Source: JACKEQ01 sp041389565
GTDB taxonomy: Bacteria > Myxococcota_A > UBA796 > GCA-2862545
Direction of reading: 5' to 3'
Assembly (NCBI GenBank): GCA_041389565.1
Contig: JAWKRP010000035.1
Span: 22,719-86,718 of the forward strand
DNA length: 64,000 bases
The notes beneath the pieces are model-generated. The model saw only the letters and a list, made by a program, of their open reading frames with translations. It ran no database searches and was not told the origin of the DNA. This document shows, piece by piece, positions 52,418-60,627 of the stretch. A program made the translations under genes and the position numbers. Numbering within the stretch: position 1 is the first letter of the stretch; every line of letters starts with the position of its first letter.

Positions 52418-53284
52418 ATGGAACCCGTACTCGCCGAGCTCCTCGAGCTCCTGCGCCTCGAGCGCATCGAAGCCAACCTGTTCCGCGGGCAGTCGCAGGA
52501 TCTCGGCTGGGGGCGGGTCTTCGGAGGCCAGGTCGTCGGCCAGGCCCTCTCGGCGGCCGCGCAGACCGTGCCCGACGAGCGGCCCGTACACTCCGCGCAC
52601 GCGTACTTCCTGCGTCCCGGCGACGCCCGGAAGCCCATCGCGTACATGGTCGACCCCATCCGCGACGGGCAGAGCTTCACCACCCGACGCGTGGTCGCGA
52701 TCCAGAACGGGAAGGCGATCCTCAACCTCGCGGCGTCCTTCCAGGTCGTCGAAGGCGGGCTCGACCACCAGGACGAAGCGCCCGAGGTCACGCCGCCCGA
52801 GGAGCTGCTGTCCGAGCAGCAGCTGGCCGAGAAGTTCGCCGACCGCATCCCGAAGTCCCTGCAGGCCATGGCCCTCGCCCGCCGGCCCATCGAGACGCGC
52901 CCGGTACGCCCGCAGGATCCGCTGAAGCCCCGCGTGCTGCCCCCGCGCCGGCAGGTCTGGTTCCGCGCGCTCGACCGCCTGCCCGACGACGACGCGCTGC
53001 ACCGCTACCTGCTCGCCTACAGCTCCGACTTCCACTTCCTCACCACGAGCATGCAGCCCCACGGCGTGTCGTGGCTCACGCCCGGCTTCCAGGTCGCGAG
53101 CCTCGACCACGCGATGTGGTTCCACCGCCCGTTCCGGATGGACGAGTGGCTGCTGTACGACATCGAGAGCCCGACCTCGTCCGGGGCACGGGGCCTCGTC
53201 CGGGGTCGGTTCTTCGATCGCCAGGGCCGCCTGGTCGCGACCACCGTTCAGGAAGGGCTGATCCGGGATCGCCGGAGCCCGTGA
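52418..53284 (+). CDS. tesB: Acyl-CoA thioesterase II
   Basis: 288 residues. Double hotdog fold as in TesB: LFRGQSQDLGWGRVFGGQVVGQAL, VHSAHAYFLRPGD, PIRDGQSFTTRRVVAIQNGKAI in the first half; RALDRLPDDDALHRYLLAYSSDFHFL, SLDHAMWFHRPFRMDEWLLYD and RGRFFDRQGRLVATTVQEGLIR in the second, holding the Asp-Thr/Ser-Gln catalytic set of the family (D of SLDHA, Q of VQEGL). It hydrolyses medium- and long-chain acyl-CoA to free acid and CoA. Length matches E. coli TesB (286). Confidence 0.93.
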   Translation: MEPVLAELLELLRLERIEANLFRGQSQDLGWGRVFGGQVVGQALSAAAQTVPDERPVHSAHAYFLRPGDARKPIAYMVDPIRDGQSFTTRRVVAIQNGKAILNLAASFQVVEGGLDHQDEAPEVTPPEELLSEQQLAEKFADRIPKSLQAMALARRPIETRPVRPQDPLKPRVLPPRRQVWFRALDRLPDDDALHRYLLAYSSDFHFLTTSMQPHGVSWLTPGFQVASLDHAMWFHRPFRMDEWLLYDIESPTSSGARGLVRGRFFDRQGRLVATTVQEGLIRDRRSP

Positions 53285-53293
53285 TCGGCCCGT

Positions 53294-53374
53294 TCCGCCA
53301 ACGGCCGCGACGGCCCGTGAGTCGCGGTCCCGAAGGGACGGACCAGGTCCGCCAACGGCCGCGACGGCCCGTGA
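53294..53374. repeat. Two direct copies of a 27-bp sequence between tesB and rsgA
   Basis: 53294-53320 and 53348-53374 are identical (start TCCGCCAACGGCCGCGACGG, end CCCGTGA), 54 bp apart. They fill the convergent gap between the tesB stop and the rsgA stop. Each has a CGGCC-GCGA-CGGCC-like symmetry that could fold in RNA. Confidence 0.75.
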
Positions 53375-53375
53375 T

Positions 53376-54392
53376 CTACCAGCCGCGGTCGCGCTTCATG
53401 CGCTGCACGGCCTTGATCTTCTTCGCCCACTGACGCTTCTGCTCGCTCATCGCGCGCTTGTCCTCGCGTCGCCGCTCGAACGCCAGCTCGCGCACGAGCT
53501 TGTGGTACGCGTGGATGCGCGCCTCGTCGAGCTCGCCGCGGTCGACGGCCTCCCGCACGGCGCAACCGGGCTCCGAGAGGTGCTCGCAGTCGCGGTACGT
53601 GCAGGAGGTCGCCAGCGCGGCGATGTCCGCAAAGGCCTCGTCCGGATCGGCCTCTCCGGAGAGACCGACCTCGCGCATGCCCGGCGTGTCGATGATGCAG
53701 CCCCCACCGGGCAGGAGCAGCAGGTCCCGGCTGGTGGTGGTGTGCTGGCCGCGCCCGTCGGTGTCCGACACGGCGCCCGTGTCCCGGACCTCCGCGCCGA
53801 GCAGGGCGTTGATGAGGCTCGACTTCCCGACCCCGGAGCTGCCGAGCAGTGCGACGGTGCGCGTGCCGATCCAGTCCCGCAGGGCGTCCATCCCGAGCCC
53901 CGTGTGGGCCGAGACGACGACGGACGGATCGGACAGCGCCGTGACGAAGGGACCGGGATCGTCCACCCGGTCGGCCTTGGACAGCACGATGCGCGCTTCG
54001 CAGCCGGCGCCGCGCACCACCGCGAGGTAGCGCTCGAGCCGGCGGGGGTTGAAGTCGACGTCCATCGACGTGACCACCCCCACGCAGTCGACGTTCGCGG
54101 CGACCACCTGGGGCACGCCGCCACCGACGCGCCGACGCTGGATGACCGTGCGGCGGGGCAGCCGTCGCTCGATCAGGACCTGGTCGCCGACCGGACGCAC
54201 GACGACCCAGTCCCCGACGACCGGTGGATCGTCGAGGAGGTTGCCGCGCAGGAGGGCGGGGGACGGCCCGGAGGCCGTACGGACATGGAGGAGACCGCGC
54301 TGCTGGGACACCACGCGCGCGGGTTCGAGGGGCGATCCGTCCGTCCAGGTCTGGACGAAGTCGGACCACCCGAGAGATTCGAGAGTGCTCAC
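53376..54392 (-). CDS. rsgA: Ribosome small subunit biogenesis GTPase RsgA
   Basis: 338 residues from a GTG at 54392, where the family's usual start ESLGWSDFVQTW begins; a longer frame only adds low-complexity residues. OB fold at the N-terminus (ARVVSQQRGLLHVRTASG), then a circularly permuted GTPase: NVDCVGVVTSMD, SKADRVDD (G4), GSSGVGKSSLINALLG (G1), DTPGMREVG (G3), and the zinc knuckle CTYRDCEHLSEPGC. It helps mature the 30S subunit. The 275 bp upstream of it (54393-54667) has no convincing gene. Confidence 0.92.
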   Translation of the reverse strand: MSTLESLGWSDFVQTWTDGSPLEPARVVSQQRGLLHVRTASGPSPALLRGNLLDDPPVVGDWVVVRPVGDQVLIERRLPRRTVIQRRRVGGGVPQVVAANVDCVGVVTSMDVDFNPRRLERYLAVVRGAGCEARIVLSKADRVDDPGPFVTALSDPSVVVSAHTGLGMDALRDWIGTRTVALLGSSGVGKSSLINALLGAEVRDTGAVSDTDGRGQHTTTSRDLLLLPGGGCIIDTPGMREVGLSGEADPDEAFADIAALATSCTYRDCEHLSEPGCAVREAVDRGELDEARIHAYHKLVRELAFERRREDKRAMSEQKRQWAKKIKAVQRMKRDRGW

Positions 54393-54667
54393 TGGGGGTT
54401 CCGTGGATGACGGTGGAGTGGACCCGCTGGACACAGCGGGAGCAGGGCCGTCGCGAACGACGACCGACACACCGGAGCCACACGAACCCGAGCCTGGTCG
54501 GCGAGACCAGGGCGGGGAGCTACGCGCGCACTCCGGTGGAGGCGTGGCAGACAATGGGCATGTTCATCGGGCCTCCGGCGGAGTGTGGGTTCTCTTCGGG
54601 AGTAACCGGATGGCCGCTCCGAGCAAGGGACACTGGGCCCGAGCTCCCGCCAGGCCTGCGAACCGGC

Positions 54668-55282
54668 TCAAAGACCTGAACCGTACGGCATGCACTCCAC
54701 CAGAGACAGGTCGCCGAACACGAGTTCGTGAGCCAAGCCCCCTTCTTCGCAGCACCAGAGGTGCTCGCTGTTGTCGATGGAGAACAGCACCAGCTCTCCG
54801 GTCTCGGCATCGAAGTACAGACCCGCGAGCTCCCGACCCGGGCCCGCCTGCTCCGGGGGCAGAGGGATCAAGAATCGGAGCATTCCCCGAACGATGTACG
54901 TTCGGCCTTCGTACTCTCGTGTCGTGTCCAGGCTACCCCATCCTTCCATACCCGTGTCGAAGGGGAGATCGGCCACAGTCGGACACCGTCCTCCAAAAGA
55001 GGGAAAGAACTCCGCGCAGGCCTGCGGCAGACGCGCTGCGCCCATGCAATACGGCCCCCGAGGGGCCCCACCGAGGAGCGAGAGCCTCTCCTTGCGCCCG
55101 GCCACGAAGTCCTCGTAGCTCGGGTCACAGGTGTTCCCGTAGGAGGTCTCACACGGGTACTCCACCTCGAACCCGGTCTCCTCCGGCGTGGGCGGCGGGT
55201 CCGAGTCGACCGGAAGGGAGTCTGATTCCGTCGGTGCCGGGGACTGGCACCCACATCCCAACATCAAGAGGATCGCCAACAT
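54668..55282 (-). CDS. Lipoprotein, tandem paralogue 1
   Basis: 204 residues from the ATG at 55282, five bases after GGGAGG. Lipobox ILLMLGC. About 90 percent similar to the neighbouring paralogue: SPAPTESDSLPVDSD linker, then FEVEYPCETS.., LPQACAEFFPSFGGRCPTVADLPFDTGME, YEGRTYIVRGMLRFLIPLPPEQAG, LYFDAETGELVLFSIDNSEHLWCCEEGG, DLSLVECMPYGSG. Six conserved Cys suggest three disulfides. No known family. It is the last gene of the accessory operon that reads leftward from 58140. Confidence 0.7.
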   Translation of the reverse strand: MLAILLMLGCGCQSPAPTESDSLPVDSDPPPTPEETGFEVEYPCETSYGNTCDPSYEDFVAGRKERLSLLGGAPRGPYCMGAARLPQACAEFFPSFGGRCPTVADLPFDTGMEGWGSLDTTREYEGRTYIVRGMLRFLIPLPPEQAGPGRELAGLYFDAETGELVLFSIDNSEHLWCCEEGGLAHELVFGDLSLVECMPYGSGL

Positions 55283-55353
55283 CAACACCTCCCAGAGACG
55301 TAGGTGAACCAGGCGAACGGCTGGGGCTCCTGATCGCCGAGCGGCTCGGAGCT
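55282..55353 (-). pseudogene. Remnant 3' end of the HEMMH-protein gene
   Basis: The sequence between the two lipoprotein genes still encodes SSEPLGDQEPQPFAWFTYVS then GRC and TGA, the C-terminus of the protein encoded at 55990-57225 (which ends in GGC). It has no start of its own. It is the piece of the upstream gene caught inside the duplicated unit, and proves the direction of the duplication. Confidence 0.8.
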
Positions 55354-55375
55354 CCCGCCATGCCTGCGAACCGGC

Positions 55376-55990
55376 TCAAAGACCTGAACCGTACGGCCGG
55401 CACTCGACGAGCGACAGGTCGCCGAACACGAGTCTGTGCGACCCACCCCCTTCTTCGCAGCACCAGAGGTGCTCGCTGTTGTCGATGTCGAACAGCACGA
55501 GCTCTCCGGTCTCGGCATCGAAGTACAGCAAGGCGTTCTCGCGACCGGGCCCCGCCTGCTCCGGCGGCAGCGGGATCAGGAATCTGAGCATTCCCCGGAT
55601 GATGTACGTTCGGCCCTCGTAGTCCTGTGTGGTGTCCAGCCGGCCCTCCATTCCCGTGTCGAACGGGAGATCGGCCACAGTCGGACACCGTCCTCCAAAG
55701 GAGGGAAAGAACTCCGCGCAGGCCTGCGGCAGACGCGCTGCGCCCATACAACTGGGCCTGGGGGTCGCACCGAGCAGCGAGACCCTCTCCTCACGCCCAG
55801 CTATGAAGTCCAGGTAGTCTTCGTCGCTGGGGTCACAGGTGTTCGTATTCGTGCTCTCACACGGGTACTCCACCTCGAACCCGGTCTCCTCCGGCGTGGG
55901 CGGCGGGTCCGAGTCGACCGGAAGGGAGTCTGATTCCGTCGGTGCCGGGGAATGGCACCCACATCCCACCATCAAGAGGATCGCCAACAT
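55376..55990 (-). CDS. Lipoprotein, tandem paralogue 2
   Basis: 204 residues from the ATG at 55990, whose T is the first base read of the upstream TGA region (TGATG overlap). Lipobox ILLMVGC. The same Cys pattern as paralogue 1, but the central acidic segment differs (CESTNTNTCDPSDEDYLDFIAG against CETSYGNTCDPSYEDFVAG), as do scattered surface residues, so the copies have diverged since duplication. Function unknown; it may bind or inhibit a partner at the envelope, like the companion HEMMH protein. Confidence 0.7.
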   Translation of the reverse strand: MLAILLMVGCGCHSPAPTESDSLPVDSDPPPTPEETGFEVEYPCESTNTNTCDPSDEDYLDFIAGREERVSLLGATPRPSCMGAARLPQACAEFFPSFGGRCPTVADLPFDTGMEGRLDTTQDYEGRTYIIRGMLRFLIPLPPEQAGPGRENALLYFDAETGELVLFDIDNSEHLWCCEEGGGSHRLVFGDLSLVECRPYGSGL

Positions 55991-57225
55991 CAACACCCCC
56001 CAGAGACGTAGGTGAACCAGGCGAAGGGCTGGGGCTCCTGATCGCCGAGCGGCTCGGAGCTCATGAAGAACGTATCCGACACCTTCTGGCAGCACGTCAG
56101 GCCTTGGAGGCACGGATGGCGCTGGGCCATCGCCCAGCCGAACGACATCGCCACCATGTTCTGCAACGCCCAGCACGACGACGCGTCTCGCTCCCCGTCT
56201 GTGCACATGTGCATCATCTCGTGCAGCAGGGTCTGCGCCATCGCCGTCACCGCGCAGAGCCCCAGCGCGCCTCCCGCCGCATACGCCTGGGCGTGGGCGC
56301 TCCAGTAGTCGTTCGGGTGCGGCACCGCCGGGTGGTTCACGGGGATGGAGGGACCATCGAGGAAGTCGCTGTTGCGGAAGTCTTCCGAGTACAGCCCCGT
56401 GGCGGCACCCGTCGCACCGGACCCGAGATCGTTCACGAGGTACACCGAGTGCGCGCCCACGATCGCGTCGAGCATGCAACCTGGAAAGTCGTCGATGTTG
56501 AACGCCCCCTCGACGTACTGCGGGGGCGCGTACACGCTCCACTGATGTACCAGGCACAGCGCCCACTCTACGAGGTCGTGGTGCTCGAGCAGGAGCGCGA
56601 GCGCTCCGTACACCAGATCGTACACGTCGCGCACCCCGCGCGCCTGCGCTTCGGCATCATCGAGCACCACGGGCAGGGCAGGATCCGCCGTCGACACCGC
56701 GGTCCACGTCGCGGGGATCCAGTGCTGCGGGGGGATCACGACCTGGAACCGGGCCTTGGCCAAGGCGATCCATCCGGCATCTGGAAGCGCACACGGGCGC
56801 GACTCCACACAGGGAGCGAGACACGAGGTCGCCGGCCAGTCCTGAAAGCCGACTTCGGTGAAGCAAGCCTGCGTGTACCCTGCCACATCCGTGAACGCCG
56901 GAAGAGTGATGCGAGGCCCGCCGTCTGGACACAGGCCAGGCACCAGCGGTGATCCCGGGCGTCGCGTCGGCGGCCCATCACGGCGCGGCCGCAATGGCAG
57001 GCGATCGTCCCGCCTGCCTGGCCGCGGCAGCCCGGGGTCTCGCGGGAGGAGCACCACGCCATCGAGAATGAGTGTGGGCGCGAAGAGGTCGACGCTCTGC
57101 TGGCGTGCAGCCCCACCACCGCACCCCGAGGAGCACGGCACGCCGTCCAGAGCGCCGGACCACGGGTCGGGGCGAACAAGTGGCTCTGGCGAGGCCTCGA
57201 GCCACGCCTCGAAGGGACCGGTCAC
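55990..57225 (-). CDS. HExxH-motif protein of the accessory operon
   Basis: 411 residues from a GTG at 57225 overlapping the upstream stop as GTGA. No signal peptide is evident. The first ~130 residues are Pro/Arg-rich with paired Cys. The second half has alternating hydrophobic segments (AGWIALAKARFQVVIPPQHW, VYDLVYGALALLLEHHDLVEW), FNIDDFPGCMLDAIVGAHSVYLVND and a zinc-peptidase-like TLLHEMMHMCTDGERDASSCW. HEMMH is a candidate metal site but a third ligand is not obvious. Base use (less GC at third positions than the neighbours) suggests acquisition. No family recognised. Confidence 0.55.
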   Translation of the reverse strand: MTGPFEAWLEASPEPLVRPDPWSGALDGVPCSSGCGGGAARQQSVDLFAPTLILDGVVLLPRDPGLPRPGRRDDRLPLRPRRDGPPTRRPGSPLVPGLCPDGGPRITLPAFTDVAGYTQACFTEVGFQDWPATSCLAPCVESRPCALPDAGWIALAKARFQVVIPPQHWIPATWTAVSTADPALPVVLDDAEAQARGVRDVYDLVYGALALLLEHHDLVEWALCLVHQWSVYAPPQYVEGAFNIDDFPGCMLDAIVGAHSVYLVNDLGSGATGAATGLYSEDFRNSDFLDGPSIPVNHPAVPHPNDYWSAHAQAYAAGGALGLCAVTAMAQTLLHEMMHMCTDGERDASSCWALQNMVAMSFGWAMAQRHPCLQGLTCCQKVSDTFFMSSEPLGDQEPQPFAWFTYVSGGC

Positions 57226-58140
57226 TTCCCGGTGCTCGCGCTGGCGACATGGATCGTCGCGCGAGACTCGCTCGACGCGCTCGACGTGCGGACGCCCAGC
57301 CCGAGCTGGCCCCAGAAGCTCGTGCCGGAATTCAGCAGCACCTCGGACGTGTTTCGCTGGGAGTTCCCCATCGCGGCATCCGCCCACCCCGCCTCCAGCT
57401 CGGTCCAATCGCTGGCGAGAGCCTGCCGATCGTTCGCGAACCGGGCGTGGAGCTGCGTGTCCATCGTGGCGTTCGTGCTCTGCGCGACGACGATGGCGGC
57501 CTTGACGTTCTTGGCATCTTCCACCGAGAACCACTCGGTGACCGGGAACACCGCGACATCGGTGTTGGAGTTGAACGGGTTCATGTCGAACGTTCGGGTG
57601 CCCAACACCGAGCCCTTCGTATTGATCGCCACCTCCAGCGCGACGTCCGCAGCCGCGAGCGCCGCGGAGCCCGCGCGATATCCCACCCCGAACCGCCAGA
57701 AGAACACACCACTCACATTGGGCTTGGTCGGCGAGGAGCGGTGGTACCCCTCAGAATTGAACGTGGTGCCACTGAACACCGGCGAAGAAGGAACGTCCGG
57801 CCGCACGGCCGCGAGCTGCCAAGCCGGGCGAGCGATGAACTCCCCCCCCCGATATTCCTGCGATCATGAGGTTGAACGCCCAGTTGTTGAAGCCAGACAC
57901 CGGCATCCATGGCGTCGTGGGATGGAAAGTCTCGGTCGTCGACAAGGCGGTGAGGCGCAGGTTGGCGGGGCTGGACAGGGTCTTGATGCACATCAGGCGC
58001 TCCACGGGGAGATCGGGGTGAGGTCGATACGTTCCCCCAGACTCCCACACGCGCCAGCCCACCGTCAACCCGGAGATTCGCAGCACCGCGGATTGGCCTC
58101 CAAACCGGGATCGGAAGGGGAGCCAGCGACCGCGCCACAC
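57222..58140 (-). pseudogene. Unknown gene interrupted at a G9 homopolymer
   Basis: Two frames join at a nine-G run (plus strand C9, 57842-57850). Upstream, from a candidate GTG at 58140, the frame reads VWRGRWLPFRSRFGGQSAVL .. MPVSGFNNWAFNLMIAG. With eight instead of nine Gs it continues as GEFIARPAWQLAAVRPD .. TFNSEGYHRSSPTKPNVSG .. VTEWFSVEDAKNVKAAIVVAQS to TGA at 57222, about 305 residues. An in-frame TGA upstream blocks the second part from starting earlier than a GTG at 57806. No family recognised. Base use is less GC-biased than in neighbours. It heads the accessory operon. Confidence 0.5.
57842..57850. repeat. C9 (minus-strand G9) homopolymer at the frameshift
   Basis: TCCCCCCCCCG interrupts the gene at 57222-58140. 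Runs of this length are prone to slipped-strand changes in vivo and to sequencing errors, so both a phase-variable switch and an artefact are possible. Confidence 0.75.
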
Positions 58141-58159
58141 AACCGGGATAGCCGAGCCC

Positions 58160-59734
58160 ATGCTGTTCCTGCTCTCGGCCCACGCGGCGCTGTTCGACGA
58201 CGTCACGGCGACCACCCTCGGCACCACCGCGGAGTGGTCGAACAAGGTCGTGCTCGACGACGTGGACGGCGACGGAGACCTCGACGTCGTGCTCGCCAAC
58301 GGCGGGGACTACAACAGCCCCGGCACGCCCGAGCCGAATCGCGTGTTCCTCAACGATGGGGGTGCGTTCACCGAGCTCGCCCTGCCCGGCGGCCCCGACC
58401 TGTCGCGCAGCGTGAAGGTCGGCGACGTCGACGGGGACGGCGTGCCCGAGCTGTTCGTGAGCGGCGTGTACGAGACCCCCTCGCGGCTGTTCACCTGGAC
58501 GGGCGCGGGCTTCACGGAGGTGAGCGAGCGCCTGCCCTCGACCCCGCACTCCTTCGGGGATCTCGAGCTCGGCGACGTGGACGACGACGGCGACCTGGAC
58601 GTCGTGCTCGCAGACTGGGGCCCGGGCGACCCGCTCGCGAACCCCGGCGGACGCACGCGCCTGTGGCGGAACGACGGCGGCACCTTCACGGACGTCACGG
58701 ACGCCGCGATGCCGGACATCGCCGTGCGGATGTCCTGGGACCTCGAGCTCGCGGACATCGACAACGACTTCGACCTCGACGTGCTGGTCGCGAGCAAGGG
58801 GAGCTCCGGGAGCTTCCTGTTCCTGAACGACGGGACGGGCACGTTCACCGACGCGAGCGACCGCCTGCCGCAGTTCACGAACAACTACGAGCTCGCGCCC
58901 ATGGACGTCGACGGAGACGGCTGGCTCGACCTCGTCACGATCAACGACGGCAACCAGCTCCGCGAGCACCTGTTCCTGAACGACGGGACCGGCGCGTTCA
59001 CGAACGGCAACGGGTCGGCCTGGCCGCAGTCCGCGAACCTCGGGGAGGACGACAACGTCGTGGAGTTCCTCGATCTCGACGACGACGGCGACCCCGACTT
59101 CGTGATCGGCTCGCTGAGCGGGCCCGACCGCGCGCTGATCAACGACGCCGGCGTGCTCTCCCTGTCCGCGGAGCCCGTGTTCGCGGGCGGGCCGACGCCC
59201 GGCACGCTGTCCATCGCGTTCGGCGACCTGAACGGCGACGGACGCGCCGATGCCGCGATGGCGCAGGGCGAGGCCGCGTCCGCCGACAAGCTCTTCTTCG
59301 GCGCGGACATCCCGGTCGACACCCACGGGCCGGTGATCGCGGTGGAGTCCCTCACGAGCTTCCCGGCACGACTGCACGCGCGGGTGCACGACCGGACCAC
59401 CCCGGTGCGACCGGCCGATCTGCGGGTCGAGGTCGCGATCGTCGCGGTGGACGCGCGCACCCCGGTCCCGATGACGTGGACGGGCGGACAGCTGTGGAGC
59501 GCGGACGTCCCCGCCGTAGCCGCGGGCGAGGGCCTCGAGCTCTGCGCGACCGATCGTGCCGGCAACACGACGTGCATCCCGGTGCTCGAGGCCGACTCCG
59601 GCGACACCGCGACGCCGCCGTGCTGCAAGGGCGACCGGTCCTGCGGATGTGCGACCCCGCGCGGGCCGTCCCTGCTGGGCGCCGTGCTCGCGCTGGGGCT
59701 CGTCAGACGCGCCCGGTCAGCACGGCTTCGTTGA
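58160..59734 (+). CDS. FG-GAP/VCBS repeat protein with MYXO-CTERM tail
   Basis: 524 residues. Signal peptide (MLFLLSAHAALF), then beta-propeller-like FG-GAP/VCBS repeats, each with a calcium-binding Asp cluster: LDDVDGDGDLDVVLANGG, VGDVDGDGVPELFVSGV, LGDVDDDGDLDVVLADWG, LADIDNDFDLDVLVAS, MDVDGDGWLDLVTIND, LDLDDDGDPDFVIGS, FGDLNGDGRADAAMA. A C-terminal Ig-like region precedes CCKGDRSCGCATPRG, a hydrophobic stretch and RRARSARLR, a MYXO-CTERM sorting signal. Likely a calcium-dependent surface protein. Divergent from the frameshifted gene by 20 bp; 32-bp overlap with the convergent reductase. Confidence 0.85.
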   Translation: MLFLLSAHAALFDDVTATTLGTTAEWSNKVVLDDVDGDGDLDVVLANGGDYNSPGTPEPNRVFLNDGGAFTELALPGGPDLSRSVKVGDVDGDGVPELFVSGVYETPSRLFTWTGAGFTEVSERLPSTPHSFGDLELGDVDDDGDLDVVLADWGPGDPLANPGGRTRLWRNDGGTFTDVTDAAMPDIAVRMSWDLELADIDNDFDLDVLVASKGSSGSFLFLNDGTGTFTDASDRLPQFTNNYELAPMDVDGDGWLDLVTINDGNQLREHLFLNDGTGAFTNGNGSAWPQSANLGEDDNVVEFLDLDDDGDPDFVIGSLSGPDRALINDAGVLSLSAEPVFAGGPTPGTLSIAFGDLNGDGRADAAMAQGEAASADKLFFGADIPVDTHGPVIAVESLTSFPARLHARVHDRTTPVRPADLRVEVAIVAVDARTPVPMTWTGGQLWSADVPAVAAGEGLELCATDRAGNTTCIPVLEADSGDTATPPCCKGDRSCGCATPRGPSLLGAVLALGLVRRARSARLR

Positions 59735-60578
59735 GCGGCACGGCCACGCCCACCTCGCGGGCGAGGTCCACCAGCGGACCGTTCAGCCACTGCACCTCCG
59801 AGGGACGCCCGCGCACGAGGCTCTGAGCGCTCGACCCCCCAGCGAGCCGCTCCCGGCCGTCGAGGGTCGCGAGCCGGAGGTCGCCGACCCAGGCCTCCAG
59901 CGCTTCGCTCGCCACCTCGAGGCCCGCGGCCGCGAGCACCACGTGCCCTTCCTCCATCAGGCCCGGCGCGAGGTCGGCGCGGCCCTTCGCGATCGCGTGG
60001 CCGCACAGGTTCGTGATCCACTTCGCCCGCTTCCACGGGCCGAGGTCCGTGTGCACGGCCGTCCGGAAGCCCGCGTCCGCGAGCGCCGCAGCCAGCCAGG
60101 CCCCGGTGGGCTCGAGCGCCACGGCCCCCGGCACGGGGACCCCGTACAGCTCCACCCGCCCGGGCTCCAGGAACTGGGCCGGCACCCACACCACCGTGTC
60201 GACCACCGTGCGGAAGCGCGCCCGCGCCCAGGTGTCGGCCACGACGCCGTTCTGGCCCACCACGACGGGCACGTCCGGGCCCGCGGCCGCCAGCACCTCG
60301 TCGTACGCGGCCTCGGCGTCCCCGAGCTTCGTGGCGACGAAGGCGACATCCCCCGGTCCCCACGGCACGTCCGCCACCCGCGCGTGGCACGGCAGCCTGA
60401 GCACGAGCTCGCCCTCCGGACGGACCACCCGCAGGCCGTTCGCCCGGATTTCCCGGCCATGCGCGCCCCTCGCGACCAGTTCCACGTGGAACCCGGCATG
60501 GGCCAGCAGGCCGCCGAGACCGCCGCCGATGCCGCCTGCTCCGACGATGACGATGCGTTGATGGGGTCCTGCTTCCAC
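59703..60578 (-). CDS. Ketopantoate reductase-like (PanE/ApbA family) dehydrogenase
   Basis: 291 residues from a GTG at 60578 (GGGAGG upstream). NADP-binding IVIVGAGGIGGGLGGLLAHAG, then ELVARGAHGREIRANGLRV, VAFVATKLGDAEAAY, the catalytic Lys/Asn region KRAKWITNLCGHAI, and the C-terminal helical bundle with SSAQSLVRGRPSEVQWLNGPLVDLAREVGVAVPLNEAVL. The family reduces 2-dehydropantoate to pantoate, but several paralogues use other 2-keto substrates. No panB/panC nearby, so the substrate is not certain. A parS-like sequence overlaps the FHVELVARG codons. Confidence 0.8.
   Translation of the reverse strand: MEAGPHQRIVIVGAGGIGGGLGGLLAHAGFHVELVARGAHGREIRANGLRVVRPEGELVLRLPCHARVADVPWGPGDVAFVATKLGDAEAAYDEVLAAAGPDVPVVVGQNGVVADTWARARFRTVVDTVVWVPAQFLEPGRVELYGVPVPGAVALEPTGAWLAAALADAGFRTAVHTDLGPWKRAKWITNLCGHAIAKGRADLAPGLMEEGHVVLAAAGLEVASEALEAWVGDLRLATLDGRERLAGGSSAQSLVRGRPSEVQWLNGPLVDLAREVGVAVPLNEAVLTGRV
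60478..60493. other. parS-like site inside the ketopantoate reductase gene (14/16)
   Basis: AGTTCCACGTGGAACC keeps the complete GTTCCACGTGGAAC palindrome but differs from parS at the first and last base. At 31 kb from parAB it would be the most distant parS of the window. It encodes GFHVELV. Confidence 0.5.
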
Positions 60579-60627
60579 CGGAGGCCTCCCGAGCGAGTAG
60601 TCTCCCCCTCCGGAGGAGCGAGACCGG

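Larger units (their letters stand above)
54641..56062. repeat. Exact 708-bp tandem duplication
   Basis: Two adjacent copies of a 708-bp unit (54641-55348 and 55349-56056). The hexamer GAGCTC marks each border, at 54641, 55349 and 56057, and the two lipoprotein genes start and stop exactly 708 bp apart (stops 54668/55376; starts 55282/55990). Each unit carries one lipoprotein gene plus the last ~24 codons of the upstream gene. This fits recombination at a short direct repeat. Confidence 0.88.

Noticed and set aside
54393..54667. Gene between rsgA and the accessory operon
   Set aside because: Short open frames here have poor codon use and no ribosome binding site; nothing supportable was seen.
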